Assembly (NCBI RefSeq): GCF_023016005.1
Contig: NZ_JALKAZ010000001.1
Location: 1,426,001-1,490,000, forward strand
Source of the DNA: Erythrobacter sp. F6033
GTDB lineage: Bacteria > Pseudomonadota > Alphaproteobacteria > Sphingomonadales > Sphingomonadaceae
Reading direction: 5' to 3'
Length of the DNA stretch: 64,000 nucleotides
In this document: positions 46,329 through 55,352 of the stretch, one piece after another
Layout of the letters: each line of letters starts with the position of its first letter
How positions within the stretch are numbered: the stretch's first letter is position 1
Translations under genes and position numbers: made by a program
Notes under the pieces: generated by a model
What the model was told of the DNA's origin: nothing
The model's input: only the letters and a program-made list of their open reading frames with translations
Databases searched by the model: none

Positions 46329-48320
46329 ATGTCCGACGATCTGTTTGAAAATACGCCCACATCCAGCGGCGATTATGATTCATCTTCCATCGAGGTGCTG
46401 GAGGGTCTTGAACCCGTTCGCCGCCGCCCAGGGATGTATATTGGCGGCACGGATGACCGCGCCCTGCACCATCTCGCCGCCGAAGTTCTCGACAATTCGA
46501 TGGACGAGGCTGTCGCAGGTCACGCCAACCGCATTGAGATGCGTTTGGAGGAAGGCAATCGTCTGACCATTTCGGACAATGGCCGCGGCATTCCGGTTGA
46601 TGAACATCCCAAGTTTCCGGGCAAGTCCACGCTCGAAGTGATCCTTTCTACGCTTCACTCGGGCGGCAAATTTTCCGGCAAGGCATACGCAACTAGCGGT
46701 GGTTTGCACGGCGTCGGCGTGAGTGTCGTGAATGCGCTCTCATCTGATACTCGGGTCGAGGTTGCCCGAGACAAGAAACTGTTCGCGCAAGAATTTGCCA
46801 AGGGTCAAACCCTCGGGAAATTGCAAGAACTGGGCGCGGCCCCCAACCGCCGCGGCACGCAAGTCAGCTTCACACCGGACACAGAAATATTCGGCGATAG
46901 GCAGTTCAAGCCGCACCGCCTATTCAAGCTGGCTCGCTCAAAGGCATACCTGTTTGCAGGCGTTGAAATCCGCTGGAAATGCGCAGAAAGTCTAACCAGC
47001 GAAGACGTACCGGCAGAAGCAACTTTCAAATTTCCCGGCGGTCTTGCCGATCATTTGCGTGAACAGATCGGCGGACGCGAATGCGTTACGGCCGAACCGT
47101 TTGCCGGCAATCAGGAGTTTCCCGAGAACGCCGAGGGTCAGGCACAGGGCAAAGTCGAATGGGCCATTGCGTGGCCGCTATTTTCCGACGGTTCGACGAG
47201 CTGGTATTGTAACACCGTTCCAACGCCCGATGGCGGAACGCATGAACAAGGCTTGCGGGCTGCACTTACCAAAGGACTTCGCGGCTTTGGCGAACTCACT
47301 GGCACGAAAAAAGCCAAGGACATCACCGCCGATGATGTGATGACCGGCGCCGAGATTATGCTCAGTGTCTTTATCCGCGATCCGCAATTCCAGTCCCAAA
47401 CGAAGGATCGCCTGACTTCACCGGAAGCAGCACGCCTTGTCGAGAATGCTGTCCGCGATCATTTCGATCACTTCCTCACCGACAATATGGAGCGCGGCAA
47501 AGCGCTGCTTGGCGAGGTGATGGAGCGAATGGACGAGCGCTTGCGCCGCAAGCAGGAACGCGAAGTCAAACGCAAGACCGCAACCAATGCTAAGAAACTT
47601 CGCCTACCCGGCAAACTCACGGATTGTTCCGGCGAAACCGATAAAGAAACCGAACTGTTCATCGTCGAAGGCGACTCCGCTGGCGGCAGCGCAAAGCAAG
47701 CGCGGGATCGCAAGACACAAGCGATCCTTCCGATCCGGGGTAAAATCCTAAACGTCGCGAGCGCCACTGCGGACAAGATCCGGGCGAATGCCGAAATCGC
47801 CGATCTTGGCCTCGCGCTCGGTTGCGGCACGCGAAAAGACTGCGACGCAGAGGCCCTGCGCTATGACCGCGTAATCATCATGACCGATGCCGATGTTGAC
47901 GGCGCGCATATTGCGACACTGCTGATGACGTTCTTCTTTCAAGAAATGCCTGACCTCGTGCGCAAAGGGCATCTATTCCTTGCGCAGCCTCCGCTCTACC
48001 GTCTGACAGCGGGCAAGGAGAGCCGGTATGCGCGCGATGACGAGCACCGGGCCGAACTGGAAGCAACCGTGTTCAAAGGCAAGAAAGTCGAAGTCGGCCG
48101 GTTTAAAGGCCTCGGCGAAATGAACCCTCAGCAGCTTCGTGAAACAACGATGCACCCCGATACCAGATCGCTCATTCGGATCACGCTTCCGCCTGAGTTC
48201 GAAGATCGTGCTGCTGTAAAAGAGCTGGTTGACCAGCTTATGGGCCGTAACCCGGAACACCGGTTCAATTTTATCCAGAACCGCGCGGGTGAGATGGACC
48301 GCGATATGATTGATGCTTAA
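46329..48320 (+). CDS. parE: DNA topoisomerase IV subunit B
   Basis: 663 residues from MSDDLFEN. GHKL ATPase motifs (EVLDNSMDEA, DNGRGIPVDEH, GGLHGVGVSVVNAL) and the Toprim motif EGDSAGGSA; C-terminal QLMGRNPEHRFNFIQ distinguishes ParE from GyrB by length (no GyrB insert). Decatenates daughter chromosomes. An alternative GTG start 11 codons earlier cannot be excluded. Confidence 0.95.
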   Translation: MSDDLFENTPTSSGDYDSSSIEVLEGLEPVRRRPGMYIGGTDDRALHHLAAEVLDNSMDEAVAGHANRIEMRLEEGNRLTISDNGRGIPVDEHPKFPGKSTLEVILSTLHSGGKFSGKAYATSGGLHGVGVSVVNALSSDTRVEVARDKKLFAQEFAKGQTLGKLQELGAAPNRRGTQVSFTPDTEIFGDRQFKPHRLFKLARSKAYLFAGVEIRWKCAESLTSEDVPAEATFKFPGGLADHLREQIGGRECVTAEPFAGNQEFPENAEGQAQGKVEWAIAWPLFSDGSTSWYCNTVPTPDGGTHEQGLRAALTKGLRGFGELTGTKKAKDITADDVMTGAEIMLSVFIRDPQFQSQTKDRLTSPEAARLVENAVRDHFDHFLTDNMERGKALLGEVMERMDERLRRKQEREVKRKTATNAKKLRLPGKLTDCSGETDKETELFIVEGDSAGGSAKQARDRKTQAILPIRGKILNVASATADKIRANAEIADLGLALGCGTRKDCDAEALRYDRVIIMTDADVDGAHIATLLMTFFFQEMPDLVRKGHLFLAQPPLYRLTAGKESRYARDDEHRAELEATVFKGKKVEVGRFKGLGEMNPQQLRETTMHPDTRSLIRITLPPEFEDRAAVKELVDQLMGRNPEHRFNFIQNRAGEMDRDMIDA

Positions 48321-48687
48321 CGGCGACGACCGAAAGTACCCTGACCCGCGCGAGGAAGACATTTACGCGGGTGACCGCCGGATTTCGCGTCCTGACGTCT
48401 CGCTTCCAGATTGGGAAGTTCCCGACACCGCTTACCGCCCTATACCAATCGTCTGGTTCACCGGCGCTTTTATGGTCCAGTTGATCGCGATCACAGTTTT
48501 TCTGTTCGCTCTGGCTTCACAAGAGCCGTGGTTGACCGTTGTCATGTCCGCTCTTGCCACCGGAGCGATTGGCAAATGGACATGGGATCGCGGCATGGGA
48601 ACAGCCGGACTTGGATGGAGATCTGCAACGGTGATCATGCTCGTCTTCAACATGATGTTCGCGGTCTCGGCCTCTCATATCTTTTAA
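48313..48687 (+). CDS. Small membrane protein of unknown function
   Basis: 124 residues. Soluble polar N-terminus (about 45 residues, acidic), then three hydrophobic segments of about 20 residues each (VWFTGAFMVQLIAITVFLFAL, TVVMSALATGAIGKWTW region, SATVIMLVFNMMFAVSA). Its ATG lies inside the last codons of parE (8-bp overlap), so it is translationally coupled to parE. I do not recognise a family. Confidence 0.7.
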   Translation: MLNGDDRKYPDPREEDIYAGDRRISRPDVSLPDWEVPDTAYRPIPIVWFTGAFMVQLIAITVFLFALASQEPWLTVVMSALATGAIGKWTWDRGMGTAGLGWRSATVIMLVFNMMFAVSASHIF

Positions 48688-48738
48688 AAATCTGATGCCG
48701 CTTTGTAAGAAATTCGAAGCGGAACAGACTAAAGGGGT

Positions 48739-49263
48739 ATGAGCAAGCAAGCAGAAGCCCTTTACCGCGAAGCCGGAGAGAAATTCGCCCCGGCCATTGC
48801 GCGTCTCGCGAGGGCTGTCGAGCGCGATGCGGAAAAGGCGCGCGACCTAGAACAGGATATCCACTGCGCGATCTGGAGCAGCCTTGTGCGCTTCAAAGGC
48901 GAAAGCACGTTGAAAACGTGGGTCTATCGGGTCGCGCACAATGTCGCCGCCGATCACATAGCAACTGAGGCGCGCGGGCCGAAAAAGGTGCCGCTTGAAG
49001 AAATTGAAACGCTTCCCGCCACCGGCAACCCGGAAAAGCAAGCGGCCGAGCGGCACGCGCTTGGGCAGATCACCACACTGATCCGCGAGCTCCCACCGCT
49101 GGACGCACAGGTCATCATCCTATGGCTGGAAGGCGAAAGCGGCGCGGATATCGCCGATATTACAGGCCTTTCAGCCAATGCGATCAGTGTTCGCATTCAC
49201 CGCATCAAGACGCTGCTTGCAGCGCATTTTTCCAGTCCTGAAAGCAAAGGAGCCTCGTTATGA
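48739..49263 (+). CDS. ECF-type RNA polymerase sigma factor
   Basis: 174 residues with sigma region 2 (DLEQDIHCAIWSSLVRFKGESTLKTWVYRVAHNVAADHI) and region 4 (LPPLDAQVIILWLEGESGADIADITGLSANAISVRIHRIKTLL). No region 1 or 3, so an ECF sigma. AAAGGGG precedes the ATG. Its stop overlaps the start of the next gene (ATGA), as typical for a sigma/anti-sigma pair. Confidence 0.92.
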   Translation: MSKQAEALYREAGEKFAPAIARLARAVERDAEKARDLEQDIHCAIWSSLVRFKGESTLKTWVYRVAHNVAADHIATEARGPKKVPLEEIETLPATGNPEKQAAERHALGQITTLIRELPPLDAQVIILWLEGESGADIADITGLSANAISVRIHRIKTLLAAHFSSPESKGASL

Positions 49264-49835
49264 ACACTCCCCCCCTTCCCGAATGGTGCGAAGCCGCACC
49301 CGAAGCAGCGTTTAGCCCGCCAACGGATTGCGCAGCACGTGCGGATAGGTTTGAGCGTAGGATCAAACGGCGGAACATTGTCGAATATGCTGCCGGCATC
49401 ATCGTCGCTATCGTCTCCGGCGTCGGCGCTATCGCATTTCTACGTGAGGGCGAAGGCCTTCTCAGTATCGCCATGGCGCTGATGGCTTTGGGCGCGGTTA
49501 CAGTCATGTGGGGCCTTTATCGGCGCGGCAGCAATCTCATCCGTCGTCCCGAGGATCAGTGCCTCACGCACCTTCGGCGGCAATACCAACGGCAGTATGA
49601 TGCTCTGCGCTCTGTCCCTCGATGGTATCTCGCGCCATTGGTTCCCGGCTTGGCGATGCTTTATGCTGTAAGATTGTCGCAATCCGCACAGCAAATCGGA
49701 TGGGCTGAGGCCGCATCCCAAGCCATCATCCCGGTCACCACGTCAATTGCAGTTTTCGCGGGCGTGGCGCTGCTCAATTGGTGGGCCGCTCAAGGGTTGA
49801 AGAGCAAACTCTCATCTCTCAACTCACTGGCATAA
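49260..49835 (+). CDS. Membrane protein coupled to the ECF sigma factor
   Basis: 191 residues. Soluble N-terminus (about 40 residues with two Cys, CEAA and DCAAR) then two helix pairs (about 43-85 and 122-176) and a short tail. No HxxxCxxC anti-sigma (ZAS) motif. Because it overlaps the sigma gene by 4 bp it probably acts as the regulator or anti-sigma of this ECF, but that is inference from position only. Confidence 0.65.
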   Translation: MNTPPLPEWCEAAPEAAFSPPTDCAARADRFERRIKRRNIVEYAAGIIVAIVSGVGAIAFLREGEGLLSIAMALMALGAVTVMWGLYRRGSNLIRRPEDQCLTHLRRQYQRQYDALRSVPRWYLAPLVPGLAMLYAVRLSQSAQQIGWAEAASQAIIPVTTSIAVFAGVALLNWWAAQGLKSKLSSLNSLA

Positions 49836-49878
49836 GTGGCCTTTCTGGATTAGCATTTTGGGAATTCGGAGGACAAAG

Positions 49879-51198
49879 ATGAAGCCGCTTAAATCAGTCA
49901 GCACAGCGTTGGCATTGTTATTAACGTTCGCATTCGCTCCAACAACTCCGCTTGCTGCGCAAGATGGTGCAGCACCCGACCAAGCAGAATTGGCGCCAAT
50001 CCAGATGCGCAGCGAACAAGTCATCGCCCTGCTCAACGGCGAATTGGATGTTCCGCTGGAAGAGATCTTCACCGATGGTTTCTTGCAAGCCGTACCGGAG
50101 GCGCAACTCAAGGGATTATCAACCCAGCTGACCACGCAATTTGGCCGCGCAGTGTCCGTTGAAAAGCTAGCTCCTCCCGCCGGCATCCGATCAGCATTGG
50201 CCATCCGCATGGAGCGCGCGATTGGCAGAGGCGGCATCGCGATCGATCCGAATGATGATAACCGCATCAGTGAATTGCTGTTTCGAAGCTTTGATCCAAT
50301 CGATGACTCTGTCGAGAAGATCACTGCGGACCTCAACGCCCTTCCCGGCAAAGTCGGTGTGTATTTTGGCCCAATCGACGGGGAGAACCCGATCATAGGC
50401 GTGAACACAGACGACCAATTTGCAATCGGATCGACCTTTAAAGTCTATGTGCTCGCGGCGCTGAACCGTCGGATCAAAAGCGGGGAGGAATTCTGGGATA
50501 CCACGACCGACCTTTCCATTGCCCGCCGCAGTTTCCCGAGCGGTATGATGCAAGATTGGCCAAATCCCGCGCCCGTTACTCTGCAAACACTGGCGACTAT
50601 GATGATCTCGATCAGCGACAATACCGCGACCGACGCGCTTATGCGCCATGTTGGAGTCGACGCTGTCATCGATGAAATGATTGCGAGCGGCCATTCTCAA
50701 CCGCAGAGAAACGTACCGTTTCTAACAACCCGGGAAATGTTCGCACTCAAAGCTGCTGGTGATGAAACCCTTACTCGTTTTCGAGCTGCTCCGGTTTCTG
50801 AAAAAGCCGAAATTCTTCGTCAATTGAACGATAGCGATCTGGACGTGAACCTTGTTCAATCCGCGTTTTCGGGTGGTCCGGTGGCTTTGGATGTCGAGTG
50901 GTTTGCGAGCCCGAATGACCTGCGCAAGCTCTACGTCCATATGCTAGATCAAGGCTCCGACGTCCCATTGAAGGTCATGAGTGTGAACCCGAGCATGGCA
51001 GACAATGGCTGGCAGAACTGGTCCAGAGCGCACTACAAGGGAGGCTCAGAACCCGGCGTGCTCAACCTCACTTGGCTTCTCTATAACCGCGCTGGTTTCC
51101 CTTATGTCTTGACACTCAGCTGGAACAATCCGGATGCGAATGTCGATGAAACCGCACTTGAACTGCTTGCTCAAAGGATCATGGCACTCCCACTTTGA
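49879..51198 (+). CDS. Class A beta-lactamase-fold serine hydrolase, secreted
   Basis: 439 residues. Signal peptide about 1-28 (ends AAQ). STFK at 185-188 is the SxxK motif, SDN at 246-248 and KGG at 387-389 the third motif, so all three serine beta-lactamase/PBP motifs are there. It has an extra N-terminal domain of about 120 residues before the hydrolase part. Classical class A enzymes are about 290 residues; the natural activity (beta-lactamase, DD-peptidase or esterase) cannot be decided from sequence. GGAGGA precedes the ATG. Confidence 0.82.
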   Translation: MKPLKSVSTALALLLTFAFAPTTPLAAQDGAAPDQAELAPIQMRSEQVIALLNGELDVPLEEIFTDGFLQAVPEAQLKGLSTQLTTQFGRAVSVEKLAPPAGIRSALAIRMERAIGRGGIAIDPNDDNRISELLFRSFDPIDDSVEKITADLNALPGKVGVYFGPIDGENPIIGVNTDDQFAIGSTFKVYVLAALNRRIKSGEEFWDTTTDLSIARRSFPSGMMQDWPNPAPVTLQTLATMMISISDNTATDALMRHVGVDAVIDEMIASGHSQPQRNVPFLTTREMFALKAAGDETLTRFRAAPVSEKAEILRQLNDSDLDVNLVQSAFSGGPVALDVEWFASPNDLRKLYVHMLDQGSDVPLKVMSVNPSMADNGWQNWSRAHYKGGSEPGVLNLTWLLYNRAGFPYVLTLSWNNPDANVDETALELLAQRIMALPL

Positions 51199-51303
51199 TG
51201 ATTGTTGAGCAATGGCGCATATCGGCCCTCTTGCGCGCTTGGCCTGTGCGCCCTATCGCGCTTTGAAAATAAGTTTCGAATGCGGACTAATCAAAGGGAC
51301 ACC

Positions 51304-52161
51304 ATGACCGACCAGCAGAGCTTTGACGGAACCAGCGACTACATCGCGACTGACGATCTTAAAGTTGCGGTGAACGCTGCCGTAACTCTGCGCCGCCCGC
51401 TTTTGGTCAAAGGCGAACCGGGAACGGGTAAAACTGTTCTGGCGCACGAAATCTCCAAAGCTCTCGGCGCGCCGATGATTGAGTGGAACGTCAAATCGAC
51501 CACCAAAGCGCAGCAAGGTCTGTATGAATACGATGCGGTTGCCCGTCTGCGCGATGGTCAGCTCGGCGAAGAACGCGTCCACGACATCCGTAACTACATC
51601 AAGAAAGGTAAGCTTTGGGAGGCATTCACGTCGCCCCAGCTGCCTGTCCTATTGATCGATGAAATCGACAAGGCCGACATCGAATTCCCGAACGACCTGC
51701 TTCAGGAACTCGATCGCATGAGCTTTGACGTTTACGAAACGCAAGAGCGCATCGAAGCCAAAGAGCGCCCGATTGTGGTAATTACGTCGAACAACGAGAA
51801 AGAATTGCCGGACGCATTCCTGCGTCGCTGCTTCTTCCACTACATCAAGTTTCCCGATCGCGAGACAATGCAATCGATCATCGATGTGCACTATCCGGGA
51901 ATCCAGAAGACGCTCGTTAAGAAAGCAATGGATATCTTCTACGAACTGCGTGAAGTTCCAGGACTGAAGAAAAAACCTTCGACTAGCGAACTACTCGACT
52001 GGCTCAAACTTCTAATGAATGAAGATATGCCACTCGAAACTCTACAAGATTCCAATCCAAACAATGCAATACCGCCACTTCACGGCGCACTGCTCAAGAA
52101 CGAGCAAGACGTGATGATGTTTGAACGGCTTGCATTTATGGCGCGCCGCAACCCGACTTAA
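51304..52161 (+). CDS. MoxR-family AAA+ ATPase
   Basis: 285 residues from MTDQQSFDG. Walker A GEPGTGKT at 37-44, Walker B VLLIDEIDKADIEFPND, sensor 1 VVITSNNEKELPDAFLRRC. MoxR ATPases work with VWA-domain partners to mature or assemble proteins or load metal cofactors. The VWA gene likely to be its partner is at 55353, separated by a lipoprotein and a chemoreceptor gene. An open extension of 34 codons upstream is not supported; AAGGGA lies just before this ATG. Confidence 0.92.
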   Translation: MTDQQSFDGTSDYIATDDLKVAVNAAVTLRRPLLVKGEPGTGKTVLAHEISKALGAPMIEWNVKSTTKAQQGLYEYDAVARLRDGQLGEERVHDIRNYIKKGKLWEAFTSPQLPVLLIDEIDKADIEFPNDLLQELDRMSFDVYETQERIEAKERPIVVITSNNEKELPDAFLRRCFFHYIKFPDRETMQSIIDVHYPGIQKTLVKKAMDIFYELREVPGLKKKPSTSELLDWLKLLMNEDMPLETLQDSNPNNAIPPLHGALLKNEQDVMMFERLAFMARRNPT

Positions 52162-52255
52162 GCACAGCGCCAGCTTTTTCATTTTAACCGGACAGCGTTG
52201 CTTTTTCCGGTCAATTTGTATTGTATAGTCTACTTCGTGGGTAGGGAGTGGGGCT

Positions 52256-53818
52256 ATGGAACTATTTGCACAATACAATTCAAAGCGCGGGCTGATCGTT
52301 ACTTTGCTGGGCAGCGCCAGTTTGCTGGCGGCGTGTAGCGCGGAAACGGACGCAGACAGCGAGACGTCTGGTGATATTGCATTCTGCACCTCCCCCGCCC
52401 CGATGCCCGCCGGTTTTGGATATCCCGTATCCGAAACAGAGATCGCCGAATGGGTGGCTAACCGCGACGAACAAGCCGCTCGTGCGCATGGCTGGAAACT
52501 GTTCGCAGGCCTGCAAACCGAAGCGGGCGATGCTTGGGTCTGGCGCAGCTGGTGCACCGAAACCCAAGCCTTTGCCGTAACAGGCGATGATCCCGCAACC
52601 GATACCGGCACCGGTAAGCAGGCAATGCTTGCTGCTCAAAGCGAGGCACCGATGCGGGCTTTCAAGCTCGACAACGGACTGACCAGCGGCGAGGAACCGA
52701 TCAATTTTGATGACGCACCGACATATGCTGTTCCGCAGCCGGTGCTGGACAAATATGCAGGCTCGGAATGCTTGGTTGCGGCCGCAGGGAAGCCGCCGAG
52801 CCTCGCCAATGGTCCGACTTTCCAGAACAATGGCGATATCCTGATCGCGGGCGTGACTTACAATGCATCTGCATTTGACTGGATCCGCGAAACCAAGATC
52901 TACGACGCATCGGTTTTGCAGGGGATGCGCCCTGCGTCCGATATGACGAAGCAGATTGATCCGTTCCCAAATGAGGCAATCGCGCTGAAACCAATGCTCT
53001 GGCCCATCAAAGGCTCCGGTTACACAGCGGTGCCCGTTTGGGATGATCTTTCAGAAGATTATGGTCGATATTCCGGGTTTGAAATTCAATCTCAATGGCC
53101 GCGCGCTGTTGCTGTGACCACATCGGTCAATTCCGATGAGCCTGTCACAGTTACTATGCTCGAACAGGCAGGTGTTACCCAGAAAGTGGGCGGTGAAACA
53201 AAACCCCTTGGTCCAAACGTTTATGACGTCGCGGCTCCTGTGAGCGTTGACGATTTCTACAATTTCACGCCAGACTTGGCCAAAATCGACCAATGCGACA
53301 ATGCGCTGCTCGATTTCTCGGCCTATTATGCTTTTGGCAGAATGTTCGAACAGGGCGACATGCTCGCTCTGGTTGCGATGCACATCCAAACCAAAGAACA
53401 ACCAAGCTGGACGTTTCAATCAATCTGGTGGAGCGACAGGCCTGATGATGGCCCATATGCAGTAGACCGCCCCGACATTCCTAACGCTAGCGGGCCATGG
53501 CAAAACTATTTGATGGCATCGACATACGGTTGGCCAGAAGTCGAAGGCGGTAACACTTGGCCTATCGCTTACAACCCATACATCGAATTGGCGGCCGCTC
53601 ACCCGATCAAAACAAACTGCCAGAATTGTCATCAGCGCGCTTCGTTTCCCGGTCAGAAAGACAACTATCTGCAAACGGGTGGCCCGGGCGCGTTGGACGT
53701 GTTCACCTATGACGGAAATGACATTTTTGCCGGCCTGATCGGTACAGATGCCCTGTGGTCAATCTCTGACAGGGCGATCTGTCCCGATGGCAATAGGCCG
53801 CCCTGCAAAGTTGATTAG
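52256..53818 (+). CDS. Lipoprotein with one CXXCH heme-c motif, unknown family
   Basis: 520 residues. Lipobox LLAAC (Cys27). Near the C-terminus CQNCH at 455-459 is a canonical c-type heme attachment site. The rest is a large beta-rich region with many Trp/Tyr (SIWWSDRPDDGPYAVDRPD, WQNYLMASTYGWPE). Only one heme motif; an axial Met is plausible but not assignable. It lies 94 bp after the MoxR gene and abuts the convergent chemoreceptor gene. I cannot name its function; a redox or oxidase partner role is speculation. Confidence 0.75.
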   Translation: MELFAQYNSKRGLIVTLLGSASLLAACSAETDADSETSGDIAFCTSPAPMPAGFGYPVSETEIAEWVANRDEQAARAHGWKLFAGLQTEAGDAWVWRSWCTETQAFAVTGDDPATDTGTGKQAMLAAQSEAPMRAFKLDNGLTSGEEPINFDDAPTYAVPQPVLDKYAGSECLVAAAGKPPSLANGPTFQNNGDILIAGVTYNASAFDWIRETKIYDASVLQGMRPASDMTKQIDPFPNEAIALKPMLWPIKGSGYTAVPVWDDLSEDYGRYSGFEIQSQWPRAVAVTTSVNSDEPVTVTMLEQAGVTQKVGGETKPLGPNVYDVAAPVSVDDFYNFTPDLAKIDQCDNALLDFSAYYAFGRMFEQGDMLALVAMHIQTKEQPSWTFQSIWWSDRPDDGPYAVDRPDIPNASGPWQNYLMASTYGWPEVEGGNTWPIAYNPYIELAAAHPIKTNCQNCHQRASFPGQKDNYLQTGGPGALDVFTYDGNDIFAGLIGTDALWSISDRAICPDGNRPPCKVD

Positions 53819-55219
53819 TCAGTCAAAGCTGTAGGCAATCTCAAAGTCGCCCCAACGGCGGCCTTTGATGAAGAGCGGAATGTAAACATTGCGTACGACG
53901 ATATAGCGTTCTCCGTCGCCTTCCTGACGGTAAACCGCCATCATGTACGGCGCATTGCTCTTTTTAGCCGCGACATCGCAACCTTCGAGCAATATGCGGC
54001 CGTTGCGACAATATGCCGTGTCATGCGCAACATCACCCGTGGGCTTACGAGATTTGGCGCTAAGATGTGTCGGCAGGAAACCGTTCATGTCGGTGCACGC
54101 AGCGGCAATCACCTGGGGATCGCTTGCATGGGCCGCATCCAATAGCTCTTGCCAGTTCTCGTCCGCCCATTCCGACAGATTTGTCCGATACAATTGCGGG
54201 TTTGTTCCTGCTACTTCGACGTAATCCTGATCGAAGAACGCTGTTTCCGAAATCTTGCCTTCATCAATGGCATTTTCGGCGCGGTCGACAATTCCAGCCA
54301 ACATTTGCTGTGCGCGATCAACCATTGCGCTGTCCTGCGGCGAGAGGCCGGCATGAACGATCCTGTCGAACATTTCGCTTGCCGTCAGTTCCAGCTCTTC
54401 CATCTTGCCATGCGCGCCCTCGAGCTGCTCCTCGTTGGTTCGCGCAGCTTTATCGAAGCTTATCAATACGTCCTGTACGGCATCAACATGGCTGCTGATG
54501 GTTCCGGTCGAGCGGGCGATGACATCATTCTGTTTGTCAACTTCTTCAACCAGTTCCCCGACGCTCGAAATCGTGCTCTCGATACGAGAGACTGACGCCT
54601 TTGCTTGACTGCTTGCCTCCGAACCGGCCTCGATACGGCCAATGACTTCGCCTGCTTCCGCACCCAGCGCTTCGACAGTCTGCGAAATCTCTTCGGTCGC
54701 CTTGCGCGTATCATTGGCAAGGCTCTTTACCTCGCTTGCGACAACCGCGAACGTCCGGCCTGCATCGCCAGCACGCATGGCCTCGATGGTTGCATTAAGG
54801 GCAAGAATGTTCGTTGTTTCAGCAATATCATCAATGTCTTGTGCGCTACGGCGAACCTGCTCCATCGCTGCGGAAAAGCTCGTCACATGTTGGCCCAGAG
54901 TATCGACCAATTCGAGCAGACCGTTGATCTGCCCCAATGACGACTGGATCAATGCGGTGCCTTCACCAAGACGCTCAATCGCACGCTCAGACAGCAGGCG
55001 GGCTTCGTCGCTTGCCTCGGACACCAGAGCCTGATCGGCCTCAAGAGCCGCGACCGTCCCGCGAAGAGCCTCGTGCTCTTCACGCAAGGTTTCGGATGAC
55101 TTGATAACTTTTTCAACAACACCAGCAACGTCGGTGCAACCCACCGTAACGGCTCCGCAGCTTTCTGGAATTTTATCGAGTGCAGATGCGCTCGCAGTAT
55201 CGATAGTAATCGGCTTCAT
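53819..55219 (-). CDS. Soluble methyl-accepting chemotaxis protein
   Basis: 466 residues with no membrane helix. The MCP signalling domain lies in the first 300 residues (hallmark [17 protein letters not shown] ... [21 protein letters not shown]), followed by about 170 residues of a C-terminal sensor-like domain ([11 protein letters not shown] ... [20 protein letters not shown]). The sensor-behind-signalling order is unusual compared with membrane MCPs but known for cytoplasmic ones. [13 protein letters not shown] near the N-terminus holds two Cys. No other che genes here. Confidence 0.9.
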   Translation of the reverse strand: MKPITIDTASASALDKIPESCGAVTVGCTDVAGVVEKVIKSSETLREEHEALRGTVAALEADQALVSEASDEARLLSERAIERLGEGTALIQSSLGQINGLLELVDTLGQHVTSFSAAMEQVRRSAQDIDDIAETTNILALNATIEAMRAGDAGRTFAVVASEVKSLANDTRKATEEISQTVEALGAEAGEVIGRIEAGSEASSQAKASVSRIESTISSVGELVEEVDKQNDVIARSTGTISSHVDAVQDVLISFDKAARTNEEQLEGAHGKMEELELTASEMFDRIVHAGLSPQDSAMVDRAQQMLAGIVDRAENAIDEGKISETAFFDQDYVEVAGTNPQLYRTNLSEWADENWQELLDAAHASDPQVIAAACTDMNGFLPTHLSAKSRKPTGDVAHDTAYCRNGRILLEGCDVAAKKSNAPYMMAVYRQEGDGERYIVVRNVYIPLFIKGRRWGDFEIAYSFD

Positions 55220-55352
55220 TTTGCGCCCGCTTTGTTTGGGAATTGATTATGCTGATGGTGAGTAAGCGGTGATGGTTAGCGAAAGTTTAACTCAGCCTAT
55301 CTGAATGCGGTTAAGGGCTGGAAACTGCCCATTTACGCAGCTACACGAAGTT

